DNA of 64,000 nucleotides from Haloplanus sp. XH21. GTDB taxonomy: Archaea > Halobacteriota > Halobacteria > Halobacteriales > Haloferacaceae. Shown here one piece after another: positions 15,866-25,215 of this stretch (the first letter of the stretch is position 1; every line of letters begins with the position of its first letter). The translations under genes and the position numbers were made by a program. A model generated the notes under the pieces. That model searched no databases, was not told where the DNA came from, and saw only the letters and a program-made list of their open reading frames with translations. The stretch is from positions 496,001-560,000 of the forward strand of contig NZ_JALLPL010000001.1 of NCBI RefSeq assembly GCF_023276355.1, given 5' to 3'.

Positions 15866-17239
15866 ATGACGGACGAAAATGCGGTCACTGACGGCGGTTT
15901 GACGGCGGAAGAACAGGACGTGTTAGACGAAATCGATGAGGAGAACGTGGACTTCCTCCGACTTCAGTTCACCGACATCCTCGGCACCGTGAAGAACGTC
16001 TCCGTTCCGGCGAGCCAAGCGGAGAAGGCGTTCGAGGAGGGTATCTACTTCGACGGTTCCTCGATCGACGGCTTCGTCCGCATCCAGGAGTCCGACATGC
16101 GCCTCGATCCCGACCCGTCGACGTTCGCCGTCCTCCCGTGGCGAGACGCCGAGGAAGGGGCGACCGCGCGCCTCATCTGTGACGTGATCAACACGTCGAC
16201 CGGCGAGCCGTTCTCGGGCGACCCGCGTGGCGTCCTCAAAAACGCCATCGATCGCGCGAACGAGATGGGCTACAACGTCAACATGGCGCCCGAGCCGGAG
16301 TTCTTCCTGTTCGAGGAAGACGAGGACGGCCGGGCGACGACGACGACCAACGACGCTGGCGGCTACTTCGACCTCGCGCCGAAGGACCTCGCCAGCGACG
16401 TCCGCCGTGACATCATCTACGGCCTGGAGAGCATGGGCTTCGACATCGAAGCCTCGCACCACGAGGTGGCTCAGGGTCAACACGAGATCAACTTCACGTA
16501 CGACGACGCCCTGTCGACGGCCGACAACGTCGCCACCTTCCGCGCGGTCGTTCGCGCCATCGCGGCGGAACACGACCTCCACGCGACGTTCATGCCCAAG
16601 CCCATCGCGCGCATCAACGGCTCGGGGATGCACACCCACATGTCGCTGTTCACCGAGGACGGCAAGAACGCCTTCCACGACGGCGACGACGAGTTCAACC
16701 TGAGCGGCACGGCCAAGCAGTTCCTCGCGGGCATCCTCGACCACGCGCCCGCCATCACGGCCGTCGCCGACCCGACCGTGAACAGCTACAAGCGGCTGGT
16801 TCCGGGCTACGAGGCGCCGGTCTACGTCGCCTGGTCCGACCGCAACCGCTCGGCGCTCATCCGCAAGCCGGCCGCGCGCACGCCGGCCGCCTCGCGAATC
16901 GAACTCCGGTCGCCGGACCCGTCGTGTAACCCTTACCTCGCCTTCGCGGCCATGATCCACGCGGGTCTCGACGGCATCGAGCGCGGCCTCGACTGCCCCG
17001 ACCCGGTCCGCGAGAACATCTACGAGTTCGACGAAGAGAAACGCGAGGAGTACGGCATCACGACGCTGCCGTCCAACCTCGGTGAGGCCGTCGACGCCCT
17101 CGAAGAGGACGAGGTCATCCAGGACGCGCTCGGCGACCACGTTACCGAGAAGTTCGTCGAGGCCAAGTCCCAGGAGTTCGGCGAGTACATCGTCGAGGTC
17201 TCCGACTGGGAAGTCGACCGCTACCTCGAGAAGTTCTAA
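15866..17239 (+). CDS. glnA: Glutamine synthetase, type I
   Basis: The enzyme makes glutamine from glutamate, ammonia and ATP and is the main ammonium-assimilation route. The 457 residues are full length for GSI. They include the beta-grasp N-terminus ([20 protein letters not shown]), [10 protein letters not shown], the metal-site [25 protein letters not shown], the ATP-binding [20 protein letters not shown], and the [20 protein letters not shown] flap. No adenylylation loop is recognisable at its usual place. It is divergent from lrp. Confidence 0.97.
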   Translation: MTDENAVTDGGLTAEEQDVLDEIDEENVDFLRLQFTDILGTVKNVSVPASQAEKAFEEGIYFDGSSIDGFVRIQESDMRLDPDPSTFAVLPWRDAEEGATARLICDVINTSTGEPFSGDPRGVLKNAIDRANEMGYNVNMAPEPEFFLFEEDEDGRATTTTNDAGGYFDLAPKDLASDVRRDIIYGLESMGFDIEASHHEVAQGQHEINFTYDDALSTADNVATFRAVVRAIAAEHDLHATFMPKPIARINGSGMHTHMSLFTEDGKNAFHDGDDEFNLSGTAKQFLAGILDHAPAITAVADPTVNSYKRLVPGYEAPVYVAWSDRNRSALIRKPAARTPAASRIELRSPDPSCNPYLAFAAMIHAGLDGIERGLDCPDPVRENIYEFDEEKREEYGITTLPSNLGEAVDALEEDEVIQDALGDHVTEKFVEAKSQEFGEYIVEVSDWEVDRYLEKF

Positions 17240-17249
17240 CGCCGCGCCC

Positions 17250-18146
17250 TCACACGTTTTTCGCCGACACTGACGCCGACAGTCCCGGGAGCGCGAGCAG
17301 GAGCGCGACGATACCGCCCGCCAGCAGCGCCGCCACCGGCAGGGAGACGCCACCCTCGAGGACGACGCCGACGACGAGCGCGACACCGGGCAGGACCACC
17401 AGCGCCGCGGCGAATCGCCGTCGAGAGGAGGGGAGTCCATCACCGATGCGGTCGGCGGCGAACTGCCAGCCGAGTAACCCGCCGACGGCAGCGGCGCTGG
17501 CGACGACGGTATCCCGGACGACGGCGACGCTCAACGCGACGAGGCTGACGCCGACGGCGATGGCGAACGCGCGCCGGGCGTCGGCGGCGGTGATGTCGTC
17601 GGGGCGCCAGCCGGCGCCAGCGTGGAGTGTCGCCGCGAGGTAGGCGATGCCGACGCCGGTGCCGGCGACCACGTCGACGAGGTAGTGGACGCCGATGACG
17701 ACCCGGGAACAGGCGACGAGCGCGATCAGCGCGGCGGCGGCGACGCGGCCCCGACGGCTAGCGAGGAGCGCGGCGAGGCCGCCGTAGACGACGGTCGCAC
17801 CGAGGGCGTGCCCGCTGGGGAAGCCGTAGCCGTCGGCGGCGGCGCCGGGCGGGCGCGGAAGGACGAAGGCGTGTTTGAGCGCGAGCGTCAGCGCGAACGC
17901 GCCGAGGGCGAGCGCGAGGGCGGTCGCCATCCGCGCAGGAGGGACATCGAGCTGATCGGCCAGCAGATACCCACCGACGACGACGAGCAAGAGCGTCACG
18001 GGGTCGCCGAGGCGCGTGACGAGCGCGAACAGGTCGACGACGGCGTCGGGCGCCGTCTCCGCAATCGCCGTCTCACCGATGCCGCGGTCGGCGGCGAGCG
18101 AGGGGTCGGCGCGTGACATGTCTCGAACGTGCGCGAGCAGCGACAT
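17250..18146 (-). CDS. PAP2-superfamily membrane phosphatase
   Basis: The 298-residue polytopic protein holds the three PAP2 active-site motifs in order: KHAFVLPRP (KX6RP), PSGH in GYGFPSGHALGATVVYG and SRVVIGVHYLVDVVAG (SRX5HX3D). This class dephosphorylates lipid phosphates or isoprenyl pyrophosphates at the membrane. The C-terminal third is an additional hydrophobic, Ala- and Val-rich region. It is convergent with glnA. Confidence 0.9.
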   Translation of the reverse strand: MSLLAHVRDMSRADPSLAADRGIGETAIAETAPDAVVDLFALVTRLGDPVTLLLVVVGGYLLADQLDVPPARMATALALALGAFALTLALKHAFVLPRPPGAAADGYGFPSGHALGATVVYGGLAALLASRRGRVAAAALIALVACSRVVIGVHYLVDVVAGTGVGIAYLAATLHAGAGWRPDDITAADARRAFAIAVGVSLVALSVAVVRDTVVASAAAVGGLLGWQFAADRIGDGLPSSRRRFAAALVVLPGVALVVGVVLEGGVSLPVAALLAGGIVALLLALPGLSASVSAKNV

Positions 18147-18173
18147 TAGCCCACCGGCTGCAAGTCGTACCGG

Positions 18174-19436
18174 TCAACGCCGGAAGCGCCGCATCGCACC
18201 GAGGGCGCGCCCGGGGATGTCGAGCAGCGAGAGGCCGGCACCGACGAGCACGAAGAGCGTGTAGAGCCCCAGCGTCGAGAGGAAGATAACGAGCATCGCG
18301 ACGATGGCGAGCAGGTCGTCGTTGAGGAGGTAGAAGGCGCCGAGCGTCATGACCGTCCCGTAGAGGAGCACGAGATACGGTCCCCAGCCTCTGGCGTGTC
18401 CGCGCCGCATTCGCTGGCGGACGTACCGCTTCAACTCCGCTTCGAGTTCCGGCCGGTCGACCGTCCGCTCCTCGATGTCGGATTCGAAGGCGTCGAGGTC
18501 GGCACGGACGGCGTCGATCCGTTCGTCGAGGTCCTCGATGTCCGGCGCCGGCGAGGGTTCGGCGTCCCCCTGTCGCGTATCGTCTCCGGTCATTCCCGTC
18601 GTGACGTGGTCTCGTCCCGATGGCTGTTGTACCTGCCGGTCCTGGCTGACGTGTCGCTCCGCGAGGACGGCGTTGAGCGTCGCGCCCACGAGCAAGACCA
18701 GTCCCGCGAGATAGAACCACGTCACGAGCAACAGGACCGCGCCGAGGACGCCGTAGAGCGCGAACTGGCCGCTGGTCGTGGCCGCGGCGGCGTAGACGGC
18801 GAAGGCGGTCCCGAGGAGCGTCCAGCCGACCCCCGCGAGGACCGCGCCAGGGAGCGCCTCACGCGGCGCGAGCGACGCCGACGGCGTCAGATAGTACACG
18901 GGGAAGAGGACGATAACGAGGACGCCGGCGAAGACGACGGGCGCGACGCCCGCGATCAGTGGCGACCGAAGGAGCGCGAAGGCGCCCACGAGCGCGAGGC
19001 CGGACACGGCGCCGACGCCGACGGCCACGAGAACCGTCGCGCCCACGCGGAGACTGCCGAGCAACCCCCGTGACGGCGCGCCGTAGATGCGGGCGAACGC
19101 GGTGTCGACGCCGCGGAAGAGTTTGAGCGTCCCCCAGAGCAGGATGGCGAGGCCGACGAGGGTGACGCCACCCTGGCCGGTCGTGTTTTCGAGGGCCGTT
19201 CCGACGAGTCCCTCGCCGACGGGGAGGAGAGACTGGCTCGCGAACGCGAGGAGTGCGGTGCGGAGCGCCGGCCCGCCGACGGCCGTCGCGACGACCATCG
19301 TCAACACGAGCGAGGGCAGGAGCGAGACGAAGGCGTAGTAGGCGATGCTGGCGGCCAGCAAGGTGACATCCCGCGCCCGTACCTCGCGCGCGACGGACCG
19401 GGCGACGGCGAGCCATCCCTGGAGTCGAGCGGACAC
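18174..19436 (-). CDS. YihY/BrkB-family membrane protein
   Basis: The frame starts with GTG at 19436 and gives 420 residues. The BrkB domain spans about residues 10-260, with the signature LLAASIAYYAFVSLLPSLVL, a middle ALLAFASQSLLP and the GVLGAVLLLVTWFYLAGLVL helix. Family members were once annotated as ribonuclease BN but are now regarded as membrane proteins of unclear role, possibly transport. A C-terminal extension (about 275-420) has a charged coiled-coil-like region (DIEDLDERIDAVRADLDAF) and two further membrane helices. Confidence 0.85.
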   Translation of the reverse strand: MSARLQGWLAVARSVAREVRARDVTLLAASIAYYAFVSLLPSLVLTMVVATAVGGPALRTALLAFASQSLLPVGEGLVGTALENTTGQGGVTLVGLAILLWGTLKLFRGVDTAFARIYGAPSRGLLGSLRVGATVLVAVGVGAVSGLALVGAFALLRSPLIAGVAPVVFAGVLVIVLFPVYYLTPSASLAPREALPGAVLAGVGWTLLGTAFAVYAAAATTSGQFALYGVLGAVLLLVTWFYLAGLVLLVGATLNAVLAERHVSQDRQVQQPSGRDHVTTGMTGDDTRQGDAEPSPAPDIEDLDERIDAVRADLDAFESDIEERTVDRPELEAELKRYVRQRMRRGHARGWGPYLVLLYGTVMTLGAFYLLNDDLLAIVAMLVIFLSTLGLYTLFVLVGAGLSLLDIPGRALGAMRRFRR

Positions 19437-19512
19437 GACCGGGTAGTTGGACCGGCGCCCTCAAAAGGCCACGGAGAGCCAGGCTTATTCGCCCCGTCGA
19501 CGTACGGCGGGT

Positions 19513-20199
19513 ATGAGCGTCCGCGACGAGTTCGATCAGTGGGCCCGCGAGGGACGCGACCGAGGCATGGAAGAGCGCCACTGGCACACGGCGAAACACG
19601 CCCTCGCCCGGATGCCGGTCGAGGCGGGCGACACCGTCCTGGATCTGGGCACGGGGTCGGGCTACGCCCTGCGCGCGCTGCGGGACACGGCGTCCGTCGC
19701 CCGCGGCTACGGCGTCGACCGCGCCCCCGAGATGGTTGCCAACGCCCGCTCGTACACGGACGACCCGAACATCGGGTATCTGCGGGCGGACTTCGATCAC
19801 CTCCCCTTCCCAGACGACAGCATGGACCACGTCTTCTCGATGGAAGCGCTCTACTACGCGCCGGATCCGACCGAGACGCTCGCCGAACTGCGCCGGGTGC
19901 TCCGGCCCGGCGGCACCGTCTACTGCGCCGTCAACTACTACGAGGAGAACGTCCATTCCCACCAGTGGCAGGCGGACATCGACATCTCGATGACGCTCTG
20001 GAGCGCCGACGAGTACCGGCAGGCGTTCCGCGAGGCGGGGCTGTTCGTCGCCGAACAGGACTTCATCCCGGACCGTGAGGTGGAGATCCCGCCCGCCGAG
20101 GCGTTCCCGACCGACGGCTGGGAGTCTCGCGAGGCGATGGTGGAACGGTACCGCGAGTTCGGAACGCTGCTCACGGTCGGTGTCGTGGGAGACGACTAG
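19513..20199 (+). CDS. Class I SAM-dependent methyltransferase
   Basis: The 228-residue protein starts at ATG 19513. The Rossmann fold is clear: motif I VLDLGTGSGYALRAL, motif II GVDRAPEMVANARS, the acidic DFDHLPFPDDSMDHVFSMEA stretch and RVLRPGGTVYCAVNYY as motif IV/V. It resembles UbiE/Methyltransf_11 enzymes acting on small molecules. The substrate is unknown, and a quinone or other metabolite is possible. It is divergent from the BrkB gene. Confidence 0.88.
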   Translation: MSVRDEFDQWAREGRDRGMEERHWHTAKHALARMPVEAGDTVLDLGTGSGYALRALRDTASVARGYGVDRAPEMVANARSYTDDPNIGYLRADFDHLPFPDDSMDHVFSMEALYYAPDPTETLAELRRVLRPGGTVYCAVNYYEENVHSHQWQADIDISMTLWSADEYRQAFREAGLFVAEQDFIPDREVEIPPAEAFPTDGWESREAMVERYREFGTLLTVGVVGDD

Positions 20200-20329
20200 C
20201 GCCGAGAATCCCCGAAAACGTGTTTCTCAGCGCTTCGTCGATATCGAGTGATCGGGAGTTAGCATCGCCATTTTTCGGCGCTCACCCCTACCAACGTCAT
20301 ATGGACCAGTACGATCGGGTCCTCGGGGG

Positions 20330-20542
20330 ATGTTTCTCGCGCTCCTCGTCGGGGTCGGCGGCGGCCAGCATCCGACGCTCGATTTCCACCACAGCCTGCT
20401 GGGCGGGGCGACGCTCGCGACGCTGCTGTTCTGGCAAGCGGTGTTTCGCAACCCGCCGGACCCGGGGTCGGCCACTCGCACGACGGCCGTCGGCGTCGGG
20501 TGGCAGATCGCGGTCCTGTGCTATCTCGTCCTGCGCTGGTGA
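20330..20542 (+). CDS. Small membrane protein, probably truncated by a one-base frameshift
   Basis: The 70-residue frame from ATG 20330 has two hydrophobic segments (FLALLVGVGGG and VGWQIAVLCYLVLRW) around a polar middle containing FWQAVFRNPPDPG. Just upstream, ATG 20301 in another frame reads MDQYDRVLGG and would join this one exactly if the five-G run at 20325-20329 had one more G. I therefore think the real gene is 20301-20542 with an indel in the G-run, either a sequencing error or true decay. The family is unknown. Confidence 0.5.
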   Translation: MFLALLVGVGGGQHPTLDFHHSLLGGATLATLLFWQAVFRNPPDPGSATRTTAVGVGWQIAVLCYLVLRW

Positions 20543-20596
20543 GACCGGGCGCGGTTAGGCACACCTTTCTCGTCGGTGGCCACCGAACGGGGGGCC

Positions 20597-21016
20597 ATGC
20601 CAGTCGACGACCTCGCGCGCAGCGACGTGGTGACGGCGCCACCCGGCGAATCGATTTCGGCGCTCGCGTCGACGATGCGGTCCCGGGACGTGGGAAGTGT
20701 CGTGATCACGGACGGGGACGAACCGGTGGGCATCGTCACCGATCGGGATCTCACGCTTCGGGTCCTCGCGGAGTCGGTCGATCCGAGCGAACTGACGGCC
20801 GCGGACGTGATGACCGACGATCCGCACACCATCGACAAGCAGGCGGGGTTCTACCGCGCGACGGAGCTCATGAGCGACCACGGCGTGCGGCGACTGCCCG
20901 TCTGCGACGGCGACGACCTGGTCGGAATCATCACGGCCGACGACCTGACGGAACTCCTCGCGGACGAACAGGGACGGATGGCGGAGATCATTCGCGCCCA
21001 GCGTCCACCGTACTGA
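20597..21016 (+). CDS. CBS-domain-pair protein
   Basis: The 139-residue protein consists of two CBS motifs only: DDLARSDVVTAPPGESISAL with GSVVITDGDEPVGIVTDRDL, then ADVMTDDPHTIDKQAGFYRA with RRLPVCDGDDLVGIITADDL. Such stand-alone pairs bind adenosyl ligands and report energy state to partner proteins. The start is at ATG 20597, after a GGGGGGCC leader. It is convergent with the potassium-channel gene, but no functional link is shown. Confidence 0.9.
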   Translation: MPVDDLARSDVVTAPPGESISALASTMRSRDVGSVVITDGDEPVGIVTDRDLTLRVLAESVDPSELTAADVMTDDPHTIDKQAGFYRATELMSDHGVRRLPVCDGDDLVGIITADDLTELLADEQGRMAEIIRAQRPPY

Positions 21017-21025
21017 TCGACCGTC

Positions 21026-22711
21026 TCACCCGAACCGCTCTTCGAGCGCCGTGATGTCGTCGTCCTCGCCCGCGACGATCACAGCGTCGGCGTCGGCGAA
21101 GGACCGATCGGCGTCGAAGTCGGTGACCGTCTCGCCGTCGCTGACGACCGCGATGACGGTACAGCCTGTCTCGCGGATGTCGGCGGCGGTGATCGCGTCC
21201 CCGTCGAACGCGTCCGTCGACTGTTTCATAATCTGAATCCGGGTGTCGTACGCGAGCACCTCCTCGTCGCCGAAGACGGTCGAGGCCATCATCCGCCCGC
21301 TGACGGTCGCCAGCGACTGCACGTAGTCCGCACCCGCCTGGGACAGTTTCTCGGTGTCCTCCCGTTCGTTTGCCCGGACGAGTATCTCCAGTTCCGGGTT
21401 CAGTTCGCGAGCGATCAGCGTCGTGAAGATGGCGACGGTGTCGTCGGCGAGCGTCAGGAGCAACACCGACGCGTCCTCGATCCCCGCGTCGCGCAGGACA
21501 GCCGGATCTCGGGCGTCGCCAACGACATCCACGCCGGCTTTCTCCTCGATGTCGAGGACGGTGACCCGCGAGTTCGTCTCCTGGAGCGTCTCGTGGGCGG
21601 CCGAGCCGGCCTGGCCGTAGCCCGCGATGACGACGTCCTGTGGCGCGAGCGATCGAATCCGCGACCCAGCGGCCTCCTGCAGATCCTGTAGTCGCTCGGG
21701 CGCGCCGGCGACGAGGAGCGTCGTCCCCGGTTCGAGACGGGTCCCCGGGGACGGCGACAGTTCGAACTCGCCGTCGGTCCGGATGCCGACGACGTTGACG
21801 CCGAACCGCTCGTCGATCCGAGCGCTGCCGTAGGATCGCCGGTCGAGACGACTGCCCTCCTGAACCGACAGCTCCACCAGTTCGAACGCCTCTCCGAGCG
21901 TGACGCCCTCCTGGACGGCGGCGGAGACGGCGGTCGCCACCCGCCGCGTGAGGCTCTCCCCGAGCAACTGGCGGGGCGAGAGGACGTCGTCGGCGCCCGC
22001 CGCACGGTGGTACGGCTCCGAAGTTGCGTCCTCGACGAGTGTCACGACGTGGATGTCGGGGGCGGCGTCGCGGGCCGCGAGCACGATGCTGGCGTTGGTG
22101 TCGTCGGCCACGTCGGCGACGACCGCCGTCGCCGAGCCGATGCCCGCGCGGTCGAGCACCGTGGCCGACTCCGGGTTGCCGTGGATGACATCGTAGCCGG
22201 CGTCGTGCAGGTCGATCGCGGTGTCGTGATCGGCCTCGACGAGGACGTAGTCGACATCGCGGGCGTCGAGTTCCTCGATGAAGGACTCGCTACGGGGCGA
22301 GTGGCCACAGATGACGACGTGATCCGTGACATCACGGCGCTCGACGGGCGGATCGACCGAGAGCGCGTTCCGAATCCACGGGACCGCGAACACGTCGACG
22401 GCGGTCAGGATGAGGCCGATGCCGGCCAGTTGCATCACGATCATCAGGACGTTCATCTGGGGCGTCTGCCAGGGCGCGTCCTCCCCGTATCCCGTGGTCG
22501 TGAACGTCTGGACGACGACTTCGAGCGACTGATAGATCGGCTGTGGCCGGTGTTCGAGGGTCGCCATGCCGAGATTGTACAGGAGCGTAAACAGCACCGT
22601 CGTCGCCGCGACGGCGCCGAGGTAGTAGACGATCCGTCGAGTGTCCCGCGGCATCGACCCGATGTTCCGGGCGCCGGGAGGTATACTTTCGGCCGATTCC
22701 AGCGCACTCAT
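21026..22711 (-). CDS. Potassium channel with RCK/TrkA regulatory domains
   Basis: The 561-residue protein has two N-terminal membrane helices (about residues 27-50 and 88-112) around a pore loop, VVVQTFTTTGYGEDAPW, which contains the TTGYGE selectivity filter. Two RCK units follow: TrkA-N Rossmann domains (HVVICGHSPRSESFIEELDA at about 130, and VVIAGYGQAGSAAHETL at about 370), each with a TrkA-C domain. This matches Kch/MthK-type channels gated by ligands. The 5' leader contains hairpin element copy 2, which ends immediately before the start codon. Confidence 0.92.
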   Translation of the reverse strand: MSALESAESIPPGARNIGSMPRDTRRIVYYLGAVAATTVLFTLLYNLGMATLEHRPQPIYQSLEVVVQTFTTTGYGEDAPWQTPQMNVLMIVMQLAGIGLILTAVDVFAVPWIRNALSVDPPVERRDVTDHVVICGHSPRSESFIEELDARDVDYVLVEADHDTAIDLHDAGYDVIHGNPESATVLDRAGIGSATAVVADVADDTNASIVLAARDAAPDIHVVTLVEDATSEPYHRAAGADDVLSPRQLLGESLTRRVATAVSAAVQEGVTLGEAFELVELSVQEGSRLDRRSYGSARIDERFGVNVVGIRTDGEFELSPSPGTRLEPGTTLLVAGAPERLQDLQEAAGSRIRSLAPQDVVIAGYGQAGSAAHETLQETNSRVTVLDIEEKAGVDVVGDARDPAVLRDAGIEDASVLLLTLADDTVAIFTTLIARELNPELEILVRANEREDTEKLSQAGADYVQSLATVSGRMMASTVFGDEEVLAYDTRIQIMKQSTDAFDGDAITAADIRETGCTVIAVVSDGETVTDFDADRSFADADAVIVAGEDDDITALEERFG

Positions 22712-22775
22712 ACGGTTTATTGGAAGTCAGTGCCGGTGGTTCGCTGGGACGGTGCAGCGAACCACCGGTAAACAG
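22712..22775. repeat. Hairpin repeat element, copy 2
   Basis: Stem arms lie at 22732-22746 and 22755-22769, with an 8-base loop. They form 14 Watson-Crick pairs and one terminal wobble. Flanks ACGGTTTATTG and AAACAG match copy 1 at 13475-13538. The arms differ from copy 1 at several positions, but pairing is kept at each. The element occupies the gap between the trm1 stop and the potassium-channel start, so it would sit in the leader of the channel mRNA. Confidence 0.7.
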
Positions 22776-22790
22776 TTACACTAATCCGTA

Positions 22791-23906
22791 TCAATCAGCG
22801 GTCGCGACGCGGATCTCCTCGACATCGGCGTCGGTCTTGAACGACGTTCCGCTGTAGTGGGCGCGGGAGGCCTCGAACCCCGCCGCCCGGAGGTCATCGA
22901 GGAACTCGTCCATCGCGGGCGCCGAGCGCCCCCACTCCTTACAGAGGCGGTGCTGGTCGTAGTGGGTCGGGCGGTCGAGTTCCGCTTCGAGGGTGCGCAG
23001 CGTTCGGTCGGCGCGCGTCGCCTCACCCATCTCGGGGTCGAGCGCGGCGCGGACGTCGGCGACGAAGGCACGGTCGCGGATGGCGCCGAGCCACAGGGGG
23101 CCGGCGGTGACGAAGCGATTGCTCCCGCAGGCCGGGCAGTCCTCGGGCGGGTGGGCGATGAGGCCGTACTCCTGGTCGCGGGTGAGGCAGTCCTCGCAGT
23201 GGTAGACGTGGCCGAGTTCGTCGATACAGGCGTCGGCCTGGGTCGCGCGGGCGTCGAGTTCGAGATACGTGCGGGCGTAGTGGCGGGAGACGTGCGAGCA
23301 GATGGGACGGGCGGCAGTGTCGTAGCGGGCGGCGGTGCGCACCAGCGCCGAGAGGAGGATGCGCAGGCCCATCTCGGGGTGGTAGTCGGTGTTGCGGGGG
23401 ACCGCGCTGTAGGACCGGACGCCGCTCTCGAAGTGGGCGCCACAGAGCGGTGCGGTGTCGGTCGCGGTGACACAGACCAGGTCGCGCGCGCCGACGAAGG
23501 CTGCGTCGGCGAACGGAATCGGCGTGCCGAAGGGGTCGAGGTCGATCACGTCGAAGACGGACTCGTGCATGAGCGCGTTGGCGTTGCGCTCGACCACCTC
23601 GCCGGCGAGATCGTTGCGCGCGAAGTTCTCGCGGGCGAGCGAAACGGCGTCGGGGTCGGTGTCGGCGGCAGTCACGTCCCACCCCTCGTTGGCGGCGCGG
23701 AGGGCGCGCACCCCACTCGCGGTCATCGCGTCGAGATACGAGTCGGCACGCGATTCGCGCTCGGCGTACGCCCGCAGGACGGCGACGGTGACATCGCGGT
23801 TCAGTTCCTGTGTCGGGTTGTAGAAAACCCCCTCGCCGCGGCCCTGACTCGCGCCGTCGCGGGCGTCGGGTACCTCGAACTCCACCCCGGCCTCGGTGAC
23901 GCGCAT
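22791..23906 (-). CDS. trm1: tRNA (guanine26-N2)-dimethyltransferase
   Basis: Trm1 forms m2,2G at position 26 of many tRNAs using SAM. The 371-residue protein starts at ATG 23906 ([14 protein letters not shown]). Signatures are [63 protein letters not shown], and the C-terminal zinc site [20 protein letters not shown] followed by CPACG. A longer in-frame start is possible but less likely. Its 3' side borders hairpin element copy 2. Confidence 0.95.
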   Translation of the reverse strand: MRVTEAGVEFEVPDARDGASQGRGEGVFYNPTQELNRDVTVAVLRAYAERESRADSYLDAMTASGVRALRAANEGWDVTAADTDPDAVSLARENFARNDLAGEVVERNANALMHESVFDVIDLDPFGTPIPFADAAFVGARDLVCVTATDTAPLCGAHFESGVRSYSAVPRNTDYHPEMGLRILLSALVRTAARYDTAARPICSHVSRHYARTYLELDARATQADACIDELGHVYHCEDCLTRDQEYGLIAHPPEDCPACGSNRFVTAGPLWLGAIRDRAFVADVRAALDPEMGEATRADRTLRTLEAELDRPTHYDQHRLCKEWGRSAPAMDEFLDDLRAAGFEASRAHYSGTSFKTDADVEEIRVATAD

Positions 23907-23992
23907 GGAGGAACTGGCGGGGGCGCGCCGAAAAGCACCTCGGTTCACACCGACCGAATCTGTTTAGTCGCCGAGGCCCGACGATTTTCGTC

Positions 23993-24340
23993 GTGAGCGA
24001 GGTCGAGGACTGGCGGGCGGCGCTCTCGACGGCGGGAGAGCTATCCCCGGCGATCGTCGACGCCATCCTCTCGGTCCACGGCGACCGCGGCCAGCGCGCC
24101 ATCGAAGCCGTCTCCGAGGAACGGATCAAGCAGTACCGCGACTTCACCGTCGTCGTCGGCCACGACGACGAGTACATCGTCGAGGACGGTGGCTGTACCT
24201 GCAAGGACGCCGAATACAACCTCGACACCTCCGACCCGGCCCAGCGGTGCTGGCACGCCCTCGCCGTCGAGGTGGCCGAGCGCGTCGGCGCGGTGGATCA
24301 CCACGACATGTGGTACTCCGAGGTCCGCGAGTTCCTGTGA
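23993..24340 (+). CDS. SWIM-type zinc-finger protein
   Basis: A GTG at 23993 begins a 115-residue protein whose C-terminal half has CTCKDAEYNLDTSDPAQRCW followed by H, a CxCx(n)CxH SWIM zinc finger. The N-terminal half is a short helical region (IVDAILSVHGDRGQRAIEAV). SWIM domains mediate DNA or protein binding. Small stand-alone forms are common in haloarchaea, and their role is unclear. It is divergent from trm1. Confidence 0.8.
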   Translation: MSEVEDWRAALSTAGELSPAIVDAILSVHGDRGQRAIEAVSEERIKQYRDFTVVVGHDDEYIVEDGGCTCKDAEYNLDTSDPAQRCWHALAVEVAERVGAVDHHDMWYSEVREFL

Positions 24341-24415
24341 TTGGGCGTGTGACGCGTGCCCAAAAGACGGAGGTCCAAGGTAGATCCAGTCGACCGACGA
24401 ACGACGTGACTGACC

Positions 24416-24688
24416 GTGTCCCCAACCACCTGTCACGGCCCCGACGGCGTCGACCTCTCCCACGACCAGGCGTGGGTCCTCCACGACGCCCTGCTCGACC
24501 ACGTCGAACGCACCGTCGCGGCGGGCGGGTCGCCCGACCACGCGATGGACGTGCTCGAACGCGGTGAGGCGTGCGCGTCGCTCGATGCGGCCGACCGCGG
24601 CCTGGCCCGCGAGGCCCGCACCGCGTATCTGGTCGATCCGCCGGCGCGCGACCGGGAGCCGGCACAGACCGCGCTGGCGACGCTGTGA
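24416..24688 (+). CDS. Haloarchaeal conserved small protein (90 aa)
   Basis: A GTG at 24416 opens a 90-residue, Asp-, Glu- and His-rich, largely helical protein (VDLSHDQAWVLHDALLDHVE, PDHAMDVLERGEACASLDAA). No catalytic or membrane feature is visible. It follows the SWIM gene by 75 bases and ends one base before the stop of the convergent cupin gene. I do not recognise a named family. Confidence 0.6.
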   Translation: MSPTTCHGPDGVDLSHDQAWVLHDALLDHVERTVAAGGSPDHAMDVLERGEACASLDAADRGLAREARTAYLVDPPARDREPAQTALATL

Positions 24689-25168
24689 TCACGGCTCGTC
24701 GGTCCAGTAGTCCACGTCGTCGTCGCGGCGGAAGTAGCCCGACACCGTCCGGTCGGCGTCGCTTCCGGGCGGCGACCCCGCGTAGACGCCGATTTTTCCG
24801 GAGTCCGGATACACCGTCACGTCGGGGTCGCGCATCGTCGACACCGCGAGATACCGCAACGGGTCGTCGCCGTCGTTGATGACGCGGTGGCCTCCGTCCT
24901 CGCCGGTGGGGAAGACCGCGTAGTCGCCGCCGCGGAGCGGGTCGGTGCCGTCGGCGGTCCGGAGTTGCCCCGTCCCACTGAGGACGTAGATGGCCTCCTC
25001 GTTACCGGTGTGGTAGTGAAAGGGCCAGGATTGCTTCCCCGGCGGAAGTTCGTACAGCGAACAGCCGAGTCGCTCCCCGCCCGCCGCGGCGGCGAGTTTC
25101 TTGCGGCGGAACCCCGTCTCGCCGCGGTCGACCGTCGTCCAGTCGAGGTCGGCGTCGTTGACGCGCAT
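24689..25168 (-). CDS. Cupin-domain protein
   Basis: From ATG 25168 the product has 159 residues. Alternative in-frame starts at 25186 and 25195 would add six or nine residues. The double-stranded beta-helix shows cupin motif 1 (WPFHYHTGNEEAIYVLSGTG, with two His and a Glu that can bind metal) and motif 2 (GGDYAVFPTGEDGGHRVIND). Such proteins may be isomerases, oxygenases or sugar-binding proteins. Nothing in the sequence selects one. Confidence 0.82.
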   Translation of the reverse strand: MRVNDADLDWTTVDRGETGFRRKKLAAAAGGERLGCSLYELPPGKQSWPFHYHTGNEEAIYVLSGTGQLRTADGTDPLRGGDYAVFPTGEDGGHRVINDGDDPLRYLAVSTMRDPDVTVYPDSGKIGVYAGSPPGSDADRTVSGYFRRDDDVDYWTDEP

Positions 25169-25215
25169 GGCCGGGCGTTCGGCCATCGGCCTCATAAGTC
25201 GGACGGGGCAGGGTA

